Positions 46,440-54,374 of a DNA stretch of 64,000 bases are shown here, one piece after another. The stretch spans positions 504,438-568,437 of the forward strand of contig NZ_HG966617.1 in NCBI RefSeq assembly GCF_000689395.1, given 5' to 3'. The translations under genes and the position numbers were made by a program. Position 1 is the stretch's first letter, and every line of letters starts with the position of its first letter. The notes under the pieces are model-generated. The model worked only from the letters and a program-made list of their open reading frames with translations. It searched no databases and was not told the DNA's origin. This stretch comes from Candidatus Phaeomarinobacter ectocarpi (GTDB lineage: Bacteria; Pseudomonadota; Alphaproteobacteria; CGMCC-115125).

Positions 46440-46538
46440 GCACAGGAAATGGCGCGTCGGCAGCGAAAAGTCAAAAACACCTGACAGCGCGCGTCAGGTC
46501 GCTAGACTGCGCGGGAATTCATTTCAGGGAGATCTTCA

Positions 46539-47063
46539 ATGGACACCAAAGCAGACGATGCAATCACCCAGATGGCGACACCGGTCGTGCCGCCCGCATC
46601 CGGCGAAGCGCTGCATATCGGCGAAGACGATCTGCCATTCGTGGACCTTGGAGACGGCACCAGGATCCAGCTGCAGCAGGTTGATCTGACCCAGGGACTG
46701 TGGGTCCTGCGCACGAAATTCTCGCCGGGCTATCAGGTGGCAACGCACTATCACACGGGCCCCGTCTTTGCGGTGACCTTCACCGGCAGCTGGCACTACC
46801 GCGAATATCCCGATGTGGTGAATACCAAGGGGTCTTACCTGTTCGAGCCTGCAGGCTCCGTCCACACGCTGATCGTGCCCGACACCAACACGGAAGAAAC
46901 AGATGTTTGGTTTGCCATCTATGGCCCCAACATCAACACCGACGAAACCGGTCAGGTCACCGGCATTCTGGACGCCAACAGCATCCTCAACGTCTATCGC
47001 GCCATGTGCGACGACCAGGGCCTGTCCTACGACAAGCTCATCGTGATCGGCGAAGACCTTTAG
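46539..47063 (+). CDS. Cupin-domain protein, 2,4'-dihydroxyacetophenone-dioxygenase-like
   Basis: A 174-aa single cupin with metal ligands in VATHYHTGPVFAVTF (motif 1, HxH) and AGSVHTLIVPD (motif 2 His). Family members related to 2,4'-dihydroxyacetophenone dioxygenase use iron, but many act on other small acids. It is a single gene closed by a strong terminator. Substrate not assignable. Confidence 0.82.
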   Translation: MDTKADDAITQMATPVVPPASGEALHIGEDDLPFVDLGDGTRIQLQQVDLTQGLWVLRTKFSPGYQVATHYHTGPVFAVTFTGSWHYREYPDVVNTKGSYLFEPAGSVHTLIVPDTNTEETDVWFAIYGPNINTDETGQVTGILDANSILNVYRAMCDDQGLSYDKLIVIGEDL

Positions 47064-47089
47064 TCGTCACTGCCGCAGACAAAAGAAAA

Positions 47090-47121
47090 GCCCGGGCGGT
47101 GACACCGCCCGGGCCTTTTTT
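47090..47121 (+). terminator. Rho-independent terminator after the cupin gene
   Basis: GCCCGGGCGGTG (47090-47101) and CACCGCCCGGGC (47103-47114) form a near-perfect GC-rich hairpin followed by TTTTTT (47116-47121). It lies 27 bp past the cupin stop and just before the convergent repeat-protein stop. Confidence 0.93.
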
Positions 47122-47134
47122 GAGTCAGCAGGCC

Positions 47135-49573
47135 TTAGCCGCCGATCTTGTACAGTCCAGTCACGATGCCCGTGTTGCTCTCATACCGCATGATATGGGT
47201 GCCGATGAGAACGTCTGTATGTGACGAACATTCGGAGAGCTGCCCTTTCAGCCATGCGGGGATGGGCTGTGCGCGCTTCAGCAATCCCGGCGGCATCAAC
47301 TGACCTTCCACCAGACCGGCCTGGATATAGTCCGGAAGCGGGTGCTGCGGATGGGCCGTGCGCTCATAGTAAGCGTCCAAGGCTTGCCGCTCGGCAGTCG
47401 AGAACCCACTCGAACACGCCGCTTCGAACTGACCATCCAAAACAGCATCTGACGGCGCAGTTGTGCCGGACGGCTGCACCGGCGCCGCTTGCGCAGGGGC
47501 CGCCTGAGGCTCCGGCGTGACCGGTGCGTTCTGTGCAGCAGGCTGCGGTGTCGGTTGTGCCGCTGGCTGTGCAACCGAATCCGCAGCAGGTGTTGCCGGG
47601 GATGAGGCAGGTGCCGCAGGTTGCGCAGGTGCGGCCGGCGCCTGTCCGGCAGGTGCGCCCTGTCCCGGTGCCGGAGCAGACGGGGCAGGAGCGGCCGGTG
47701 CCGTGCCGCTTGGTGTCGGGGCGCTTGGTGCCGTGCCTGTCGTTGCCGTGCCCGTGGGTGCAGCGGGTGCACCGGCATTGCCGCCCGCACCAGCAGCCCC
47801 TGCTGCCGCATCATCGCCGCCACCAAGAATGGCGGCCCCAATGCCAACGGCAGCCGCGCCACCAACAATCGCTGCCGCCGTGCCGGCGTCTATGCCGCCG
47901 GAACCACCCGTTGATCCGCCAGAAGAGCCTGGAGTGGCAGGCGGTGTCGGTGCGCCAGGCGTTGCGGGTGCACTCGGCGTCGTAGGCGCCGGGACCGCAG
48001 GTGCTGGCGCCACGACGTCGCCACCGGCTCCATCGTCGCCACCGGCTCCATCGTCGCCACCGGCTCCATCGTCGCCACCGGCTCCATCGTCGCCACCGGC
48101 TCCATCGTCGCCACCGGCTCCATCGTCGCCACCGGCTCCATCGTCGCCACCGGCTCCATCGTCGCCACCGGCTCCATCGTCGCCACCGGCTCCATCGTCG
48201 CCACCGGCTCCATCGTCGCCACCGGCTCCATCGTCGCCACCGGCTCCATCGTCGCCACCGGCTCCATCGTCGCCACCGGCTCCATCGTCGCCACCGGCTC
48301 CATCGTCGCCACCGGCTCCATCGTCGCCACCGGCTCCATCGTCGCCACCGGCTCCATCGTCGCCACCGGCTCCATCGTCGCCACCGGCTCCATCGTCGCC
48401 ACCGGCTCCATCGTCGCCACCGGCTCCATCGTCGCCACCGGCTCCATCGTCGCCACCGGCTCCATCGTCGCCACCGGCTCCATCGTCGCCACCGGCTCCA
48501 TCGTCGCCACCGGCTCCATCGTCGCCACCGGCTCCATCGTCGCCACCGGCTCCATCGTCGTCACCGGCTCCATCGTCGTCCCCGGCTCCATCGTCGTCCC
48601 CGGCTCCATCGTCGTCCCCGGCTCCATCGTCGTCCCCGGCTCCATCGTCGTCCCCGGCTCCATCGTCGTCCCCGGCTCCATCGTCGTCCCCGGCTCCATC
48701 GTCGTCCCCGGCGCCATCGTCGTCCCCGGCGCCATCGTCGTCCCCGGCGCCATCGTCGTCCCCGGCGCCATCGTCGTCCCCGGCGCCATCGTCGTCCCCG
48801 GCGCCATCGTCGTCCCCGGCGCCATCGTCGTCCCCGGCGCCATCGTCGTCCCCGGCTCCATCGTCGTCCCCGGCTCCATCGTCGCCACCGGCTCCATCGT
48901 CGCCACCGGCTCCATCGTCGTCCCCGGCGCCATCATCATCTTTGTCTTTGTCCGGCTTGCAGCCCTGGCCTTCGCCACCGTCACGACAGCCATTGTTGTC
49001 GCCGTCAGCGCCTCCGTTGCCGCCGCCCCCGTTGCCGCCACCGTTGTTGCCGTTGCCGGATTGCCCAGCGTCATCTTTGTCTTTGTCCGGCTTGCAGCCC
49101 TGACCCGCGCCACCGTCGCGACAGCCACTGTTGTCGCCGTCAGCGCCGCCATTGCCCTTGTCGCCCTTATCGGACTTGTCGCCCTTATCGGACTTGTCGC
49201 CCTTATCGGACTTGTCGTCCTTATCGGACTTGTCGTCCTTATCCGGCTTGCAGCCCTGACCTTCGCCGCCGTCACGACAGCCATTGTTGTCGCCGTCGGC
49301 ACCGCCATTGCCGGAATTGCCGGGGCTCCCGCCCTTGTCATCGCCGCTGTCGTTCTTGTCCGACTTGTCCTTGTCATTGGGGCCTTCGCCCCCATTGCCG
49401 CGACCATCAGCGTCGTTCTTGTCGTCGTTCAGTTCGCTGTTACCGCCCTTGTTGCCGCCGCCCTTGCCTTGAGCGTCCGCAATCGATTCAAGCCCGGGCG
49501 CAGCCGAGAAGGCCAGCGCAGCCAGAAAGGCGAACGCGAATCTGTAGCGTGAGCGATGAAGCGTAATGGACAT
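47135..49573 (-). CDS. Exported Asp/Gly/Ala repeat protein with C-terminal RcnB/CigR-like domain
   Basis: The predicted 812-aa product has a signal peptide (FAFAFLAALAFSAAPGLESIADAQ). Next is an Asp/Lys/Gly-rich region with three ~25-residue copies of GADGDNNGCRDGGEGQGCKPDKD, each with two Cys. Residues ~215-514 are fifty six-residue units of (G/D)DDGAG type, encoded by the 18-bp minisatellite. Then come an Ala/Pro-rich stretch and one hydrophobic segment (TAAAIVGGAAAVGIGAAILGG). The last ~70 residues (LPDYIQAGLVEGQLMPPGLLKR, VLIGTHIMRYESNTGIVTGLY) resemble RcnB/CigR-type exported domains. The extreme acidity suggests divalent-cation binding or an extended surface protein. ATG 49573 follows a G-rich Shine-Dalgarno. 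Confidence 0.75.
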   Translation of the reverse strand: MSITLHRSRYRFAFAFLAALAFSAAPGLESIADAQGKGGGNKGGNSELNDDKNDADGRGNGGEGPNDKDKSDKNDSGDDKGGSPGNSGNGGADGDNNGCRDGGEGQGCKPDKDDKSDKDDKSDKGDKSDKGDKSDKGDKGNGGADGDNSGCRDGGAGQGCKPDKDKDDAGQSGNGNNGGGNGGGGNGGADGDNNGCRDGGEGQGCKPDKDKDDDGAGDDDGAGGDDGAGGDDGAGDDDGAGDDDGAGDDDGAGDDDGAGDDDGAGDDDGAGDDDGAGDDDGAGDDDGAGDDDGAGDDDGAGDDDGAGDDDGAGDDDGAGDDDGAGDDDGAGDDDGAGDDDGAGGDDGAGGDDGAGGDDGAGGDDGAGGDDGAGGDDGAGGDDGAGGDDGAGGDDGAGGDDGAGGDDGAGGDDGAGGDDGAGGDDGAGGDDGAGGDDGAGGDDGAGGDDGAGGDDGAGGDDGAGGDDGAGGDDGAGGDDGAGGDDGAGGDDGAGGDDGAGGDDGAGGDDGAGGDDGAGGDVVAPAPAVPAPTTPSAPATPGAPTPPATPGSSGGSTGGSGGIDAGTAAAIVGGAAAVGIGAAILGGGDDAAAGAAGAGGNAGAPAAPTGTATTGTAPSAPTPSGTAPAAPAPSAPAPGQGAPAGQAPAAPAQPAAPASSPATPAADSVAQPAAQPTPQPAAQNAPVTPEPQAAPAQAAPVQPSGTTAPSDAVLDGQFEAACSSGFSTAERQALDAYYERTAHPQHPLPDYIQAGLVEGQLMPPGLLKRAQPIPAWLKGQLSECSSHTDVLIGTHIMRYESNTGIVTGLYKIGG
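48030..48929. repeat. 18-bp minisatellite, exactly 50 tandem units
   Basis: Every unit begins CCATCG on the plus strand. Variants occur in blocks: 29 copies ending GCCACCGGCT (48030-48551), one hybrid (48552-48569), 7 ending GTCCCCGGCT (48570-48695), 8 ending GTCCCCGGCG (48696-48839), then 2, 2 and 1 mixed units to 48929. Homogeneous blocks indicate recent expansion by slippage or unequal exchange. Being a multiple of three, unit changes keep the frame, so allele length can vary without truncating the protein. Confidence 0.95.
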
Positions 49574-49734
49574 GATGTTCCCCCAACGATGACCCGGTGC
49601 GATTTCAAGCAAAACCGCGCTCGGTCAGCCTATTGGCGAAGTGGGGGGCGCCGCAACGCAGTGCAGGCCCCGCAGCCCTGCCAGATTGCTGTTTGCAGAG
49701 CAGCAAGTGGCCATTGGGACACATGAATCCGGCC

Positions 49735-50544
49735 TTATTGCGAATGACTGTCAGTAAGCTGACGAAGGAACACGCCAACAGCCTCGGGGGATTGAAGCGT
49801 AAAGCGGGCAGCGGTCGCACCCGTATCGGCCCCAACCTTGATTCCAACACCGATGTCGCGAATGGCGCGGAACCCGTCTTCGTCGGTTTCATCGTCGCCA
49901 ATATAGAAAGGCATGCATGTGTCCTGCGTCAGCCCCATGGCCTCCATGACGTGGAGAATGGCGGTGCCCTTGTTCCACTCCATGTCCGGACGCAACTCAT
50001 GGATCATCTTACCCCCTGCTTTTTTAAGCGTGGGGTGACGGGCGGCTTCCGCCTCGACAGCGGCTGCGATGTCACCATGCCGCTCGGGTAAGACCTCCCG
50101 ATAATGGATCGCCAGCGAATAGATCTTGTCTTCCAGAAAAGCGCCGTCGATTGGGTCAAGGAAAGCCGCCAGCGCGAGGGACGCTTTCTTGAGCGCGGGA
50201 AGAAACGCGTCCCCGATATCACCGGACAAGTCGTTCCCCTCAGCGTCCACAATGTCGAACCCATGGCTGCCCGCATAGGCGATGCCTTTGACGCCCAGCA
50301 TCCGCATCACGTCAGGGCGTCCGCGACCTGTCACAACGGCCACAGGCATCAGGTCTGCAAGCCGCGACAGCGCTTTGAGAAGCTCAGGCGGGGCAATTGC
50401 AAGCTCTGGTCGCCTTGCAAGCGGCACAAGGGTGCCGTCATAGTCCAGAAAAAGCGCCGGACGCCGCCCGGCCATGCGGCTGATGATGTCATCGAAATGC
50501 TCAAGGGCGTCAGGCTGTCCGGCTGGTGCTACGGTTTGGGTCAC
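49735..50544 (-). CDS. otsB: Trehalose-6-phosphate phosphatase
   Basis: A HAD-superfamily phosphatase of 269 aa releasing trehalose from trehalose-6-phosphate. Motif I LFLDYDGTLVPLARRP, motif II VAVVTGRGRPDV and motif IV YIGDDETDEDGFRAI are all intact. GSHGFDIVD and MEWNKGTAILHVMEAM match OtsB capping elements. The trehalose-6-phosphate synthase gene is not in the window, so otsA must lie elsewhere. Divergent from the TonB-type gene. Confidence 0.94.
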   Translation of the reverse strand: MTQTVAPAGQPDALEHFDDIISRMAGRRPALFLDYDGTLVPLARRPELAIAPPELLKALSRLADLMPVAVVTGRGRPDVMRMLGVKGIAYAGSHGFDIVDAEGNDLSGDIGDAFLPALKKASLALAAFLDPIDGAFLEDKIYSLAIHYREVLPERHGDIAAAVEAEAARHPTLKKAGGKMIHELRPDMEWNKGTAILHVMEAMGLTQDTCMPFYIGDDETDEDGFRAIRDIGVGIKVGADTGATAARFTLQSPEAVGVFLRQLTDSHSQ

Positions 50545-50608
50545 GTCAGGTTTGCTCTTTTGAAGTGCGCGCGGGTCTGCGTCACTGGCTTATACGGATT
50601 GAAGTTTT

Positions 50609-51475
50609 TTGCAATTCCCCGATGACATAGATCGCGATGGCGACGCTGCGCGACCGGCAGGCCTGGAGACCACGCCAGCACGCCGGTCCCGCACGCGCGT
50701 GGTGCTGTGGTCGGTCTTTCTCCACGGGCTCGCCATCGTAGCTTTGTGGGCCGTACTTGCTGGCAAGCCACAGCAGATGAAGGACGAGACACCGGTCATC
50801 GCGGTTGATCTGGTGGCGTTGGCGCAATCAGCACCTGCCGCACCGGCAGCACCGGCAGTACCGGCAGCGTCGTCCGGGCCGGCCGGACCGACACAACACG
50901 ACACGCCGCCAGTCGCGCAGCTTGTAGAACCGCAGCCGGAGCGTCCCGCACCCAGGCCGCGCGCGGAGCCAAAGCCCGCGCCTGTTCCGGTTGCCAAGGC
51001 GGAAGACCCACCAAAGACACCTGAGCCGCCAGTTCGTGATCCGGACCCGTCCGCAAGCGACGCGGCGCAATCATCACCACCGCAATCCCCGGCGCAGCCA
51101 GACCCGGCATCGGCGGGACCGCAGCGGCCCGCCAGTGGCAACGCCGGCACCGGGAACTCAGATGCGAATGCGTCAGCGGTTGCCAAGGCAAGTTACGCGC
51201 GGCTGCTGTTGACGCGGCTTCAACGGGCCATTGTCTATCCCCGGCGGGCCCAGCGTCGGGATATTGAGGGCATCGTGCGTGTTGAGGTTGTGCTGGCGGC
51301 AAGCGGTGCGCTTAAGACCGTCAGGCTGGTGGGCACATCCGGTTCGGACATTCTGGACGAGGCTGCCCTTGCGCTTGTGCGCCGCGTGGCGCCCTTTCCG
51401 GCTGTTCCGCAGGATCTATCGACGCGCGGGCAGGACTTTGCATTCGTGGCGCCAATTCAATATCGGCTGAATTGA
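50609..51475 (+). CDS. TonB-family energy-transduction protein
   Basis: The 288-aa product has one N-terminal membrane anchor (VVLWSVFLHGLAIVALWAVLAG), a long Pro/Ala periplasmic spanner (~residues 75-190) and a C-terminal TonB fold. That fold reads LLTRLQRAIVYPRRAQRRDIEGIVRVEVVL, SGALKTVRLVGTSGSDILDEAALALVRR and APFPAVP. It would pass proton-motive force to outer-membrane receptors. No ExbB/ExbD or receptor gene is adjacent. The start is uncertain: TTG 50609 gives the longest form, and GTG codons just before the anchor are alternatives. Confidence 0.85.
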   Translation: MQFPDDIDRDGDAARPAGLETTPARRSRTRVVLWSVFLHGLAIVALWAVLAGKPQQMKDETPVIAVDLVALAQSAPAAPAAPAVPAASSGPAGPTQHDTPPVAQLVEPQPERPAPRPRAEPKPAPVPVAKAEDPPKTPEPPVRDPDPSASDAAQSSPPQSPAQPDPASAGPQRPASGNAGTGNSDANASAVAKASYARLLLTRLQRAIVYPRRAQRRDIEGIVRVEVVLAASGALKTVRLVGTSGSDILDEAALALVRRVAPFPAVPQDLSTRGQDFAFVAPIQYRLN

Positions 51476-51548
51476 TATAGTCTCGCCGAAATCGAAATTC
51501 TCAATCGACCAAAAACCCAGCAACAAAAACGCAGCAAGAGGGACCGTC

Positions 51549-52505
51549 ATGTCCGGATTTGAAGGCAACCGCGTATTGGCGCACACAGGCGCGAAATACC
51601 CCATCATCCAGGCCCCCATGGGCTGGATCGCCCGCTCGCAGCTGGCATCGTCCGTGGCCAATGCCGGGGGCATTGGCATCATCGAAACCTCCTCCGGCGA
51701 AACAGAGGCCTGCAAGGCTGAGATTGAAAAGATGGCCGACCTCACCGACGGGGTGTTCGGTGTCAATCTGCCGATCCTGTTTCTCAAGGACGACGCCATG
51801 CTGCGCTACATCTGCGACAGCGGCGTCAAGTTCGTGACCACGTCAGCAGGCAGCCCGAGCAAGTTCATCAAGCCGCTGAAAGAGGCAGGCATCACCGTTT
51901 ATCATGCTGTGCCTACCCTGGATGCGGCTATGAAATGCGTCGATGCGGGCATTGATGGTCTGGTGGTGGAAGGTGCTGAGGGCGGCGGCTTCAAGAACCC
52001 GGAAGAAGTGTCGTCTCTGGTCCTATTGCAGGCCATTCGTCAGCGGTCGGACATTCCCATGGTGGCGGCAGGTGGTATCTGCAATGGCCACGGCATGGCG
52101 GCTGCGTTTGCTCTGGGTGCCGAAGCCGTGCAGATGGGGACGCGGTTCGTGAGCGCGGCGGAAAGCCCGGTTCATGCAAATTACAAGAATGCCATCGTCG
52201 ATGCGCCGACCACAGGCACTTATGTGCTGAACAAGAAAGCCAGTCCCTGCATCCGGGCGCTCAAAACCAAAAACACCGACGCCATCTACGAAGAAGGTCT
52301 GATGCCGGCAGATACCTTTGCCCGCATTCAGGACCTCTATTTCGGCGGCGACATGGAAGCCAGTGTCGGCCTTGCCGGCCAGACCGCAGGTCTGATTGAT
52401 GAAATCAAATCTGCAGCGGACATCATCAACGAAACGGTCAATGAGTTTTTTGAGGTGGCGGGCCGCATGGGCGCCATGGTGCCTGCGGCTAGGGCCGCTG
52501 AATAA
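51549..52505 (+). CDS. Nitronate monooxygenase family (FMN) protein
   Basis: A 318-aa TIM-barrel flavoprotein: YPIIQAPMGWIA at the N-terminus, SVANAGGIGIIE, VEGAEGGGF, IPMVAAGGICNGHGMAAAFALGAEAVQMGTRF and the phosphate-binding loop that follows. Such enzymes oxidise nitroalkanes or nitronates and related toxins. Members related to FabK or 2-nitropropane dioxygenase overlap in sequence, so substrate is open. Its last 17 bp overlap the convergent channel gene. Confidence 0.85.
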   Translation: MSGFEGNRVLAHTGAKYPIIQAPMGWIARSQLASSVANAGGIGIIETSSGETEACKAEIEKMADLTDGVFGVNLPILFLKDDAMLRYICDSGVKFVTTSAGSPSKFIKPLKEAGITVYHAVPTLDAAMKCVDAGIDGLVVEGAEGGGFKNPEEVSSLVLLQAIRQRSDIPMVAAGGICNGHGMAAAFALGAEAVQMGTRFVSAAESPVHANYKNAIVDAPTTGTYVLNKKASPCIRALKTKNTDAIYEEGLMPADTFARIQDLYFGGDMEASVGLAGQTAGLIDEIKSAADIINETVNEFFEVAGRMGAMVPAARAAE

Positions 52506-53490
52506 TCGACCGTAGCGACGCCAAGCCGACCGTCGCTGTGACCAGCGTGACCATAGCGAGGCTCGCGGTCGCCATGGCGTGATGGGCTGCGGTCGGCAGC
52601 ATCGCCTGCGTCTGCAGCCCGGCGCTGGCCAGCGCTGCAAGGGGAAACGTCGCACTCCACCACCCATGGGTGAAGCCAAGCGCTGTGATGTCCTTGACCC
52701 GTCGGGCAATGACGACGATCACCGGCACAAGGAAGGCGCATGACACATAGAAGAAAGCTGCAGCCAACATGGCGGTGTCGCTGGTGGAGTCTGCAAGGGA
52801 TCCCAAGCCCAGCGCCACCAGCGCCGGTGGTGCCACCAGCACACATATCGTGGGAACAAGCTCGTCAGGCAGGGCAGGACCTGCCACAAGCCTCCACATA
52901 ACGAAAGGCAGCAGGGCGATCCAGGCAATCGCGCCTACAAGCGTGATGCCGGTGGCTAGAGCCCAATAGCCAAGATCGCCGCCCGCGCTGGCCGCAACGG
53001 CCATGCCCACCAGGGGCACGAACCACGCTGGTGTCACGTCAGATAGTTTGGGCCGCACACGCATCCAGCGGGTGATCAGCCAAGTGGCCAGGCCAAGATG
53101 CGCCAGGGCACCGACAAGCCAAACGAGACCCAGCCCAACCGTCTGTTGGGATAGGCAAGAGAGCACGCCTGCGGGCAGCAACATGAGTGTCATGGGGGCC
53201 GCCCCCAATGACGTGACCCGGGCGGGATGCAGCATATCTGCCCGAACAGCATCGGGCATTCTGGCGAGCTTCAGGCCGTAGCCGGCAAAGATCAGCAAGC
53301 TGACCATTCCGGCAAGTATCAGCAGCACACCAGACACGCCATCCGCGGAGAGAATGCCCATACCCTCCGCCCGCTGCCATGCCAGCGACAGGCCTGTCAG
53401 GCCCAGGGCAGCGCCAAATAGCGGCGCGGGCATCGCGGAAAACCCGTGTCTTACCGGCAGCGTTCCGCGGCTTTTGATGTCAGCAGGCAT
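52489..53490 (-). CDS. TDT/SLAC1-family anion channel or transporter (TehA-like)
   Basis: A 333-aa integral membrane protein with ten predicted helices, in the tellurite-resistance/dicarboxylate transporter (TehA/SLAC1/Mae1) fold. Features are FGAALGLTGLSLAWQ, TPAWFVPLVGMAVAASAG, ALPDELVPTICVLVAPPALV and FTHGWWSATFPLAALASAG. The last matches the family's FxxxWWAYTFPLAAL-type helix. ATG 53490 is chosen with GGAGC ~11 bp upstream. The ion is not assignable. Confidence 0.82.
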   Translation of the reverse strand: MPADIKSRGTLPVRHGFSAMPAPLFGAALGLTGLSLAWQRAEGMGILSADGVSGVLLILAGMVSLLIFAGYGLKLARMPDAVRADMLHPARVTSLGAAPMTLMLLPAGVLSCLSQQTVGLGLVWLVGALAHLGLATWLITRWMRVRPKLSDVTPAWFVPLVGMAVAASAGGDLGYWALATGITLVGAIAWIALLPFVMWRLVAGPALPDELVPTICVLVAPPALVALGLGSLADSTSDTAMLAAAFFYVSCAFLVPVIVVIARRVKDITALGFTHGWWSATFPLAALASAGLQTQAMLPTAAHHAMATASLAMVTLVTATVGLASLRSIIQRP

Positions 53491-53596
53491 GCGTGTAGAG
53501 CTCCGGGGGCGTGCAACCAATAGGAGAGCTTAAAGGCATTTTTAACTCGGCAAAGGCTAGGCTTGCCCTGAATTTAGGCCACGGGGAGGTGCGCAG

Positions 53597-54334
53597 TTGT
53601 CTCAGGCAAAGCGCTTTCGAATTGAAGTGATGATGGGCTATGACGAGCCTGCCGTCGAGGATGTGACGCCTGCAGTGGCTGCAGTTGCGCCCGTTTCTGT
53701 GCCGGTTTCAGGGGCGGCCTCAGCGCCAGCCGCATCTGAAACGGATGCCGGTCAGCGCGACGTTGATCTGAGCATTGAAGAGCTTGCATCCCTGCGTGAC
53801 CGGGTCGCGGAGGCTGCAAAGCTTCAGGGGGAACTCGCAGAGCTTTCCGGTGCGATTGAACGCACGAAGCAGGAATTGTCCGCGCTCCATTATGATGGTC
53901 CCTCCGCCGCCCGCTTCCAGGAAGCAGGCAGCGAGCTTGATGCGGTTGTGAATGCAACCGAACAGGCAACCGACACGATCCTGACCGCATCGGAAAAGAT
54001 CGATTCAGCGGCCGCCCATCTCGGCGCGTCAGCGATTGACGACATTGGCCGCAATCAGGCCGAGGAAATTGCCGAGCAGGTGGTGAACATCTTCGAGGCC
54101 TGTAACTTCCAGGACATCACCGGCCAGCGCATCACCAAGGTGGTGAACGCATTGCAGTTCATTGATGAACGCGTCAGCAGGATGATGGAAATCTGGGGCG
54201 GCGCAAATGATCTGGCAGCCTTCGCACCGGCAACTGAGGAAGCAGACGGCGACGAAGCCCTGCTGAACGGCCCGGCCCTGGAAGAGCACAACGGCCATGC
54301 CTCACAGGACGACATCGACGCCCTGTTTGCGTAA
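53597..54334 (+). CDS. CheZ-family protein phosphatase, orphan
   Basis: CheZ dephosphorylates CheY-P. The 245-aa product has the hallmark helix NIFEACNFQDITGQRITKVVNAL, whose Asp and Gln correspond to the catalytic D-x-x-x-Q, and a C-terminal amphipathic CheY-binding tail (SQDDIDALFA). The region before the catalytic helices includes an Ala/Pro linker and a coiled coil (IEELASLRDRVAEAAKLQGEL). TTG 53597 is used as start because GGAGGT stands 6 bp upstream. No other chemotaxis gene is in the window. Confidence 0.83.
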   Translation: MSQAKRFRIEVMMGYDEPAVEDVTPAVAAVAPVSVPVSGAASAPAASETDAGQRDVDLSIEELASLRDRVAEAAKLQGELAELSGAIERTKQELSALHYDGPSAARFQEAGSELDAVVNATEQATDTILTASEKIDSAAAHLGASAIDDIGRNQAEEIAEQVVNIFEACNFQDITGQRITKVVNALQFIDERVSRMMEIWGGANDLAAFAPATEEADGDEALLNGPALEEHNGHASQDDIDALFA

Positions 54335-54374
54335 GCCCTGCGGCCTTCTCTCCAGAACTTAGTCCCAGATTTTT

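Noticed and set aside
48030..48929. CRISPR array
   Set aside because: Units are contiguous with no spacers, encode protein, and no cas genes are near.
47517..49566. Two long plus-strand frames (about 520 codons each) and a 505-codon minus-strand frame across the minisatellite
   Set aside because: They are other reading frames of the same 18-bp repeat. A repeat of a multiple of three stays open in all frames. Only the frame from 49573 has a signal peptide and non-repeat flanks that look like protein.
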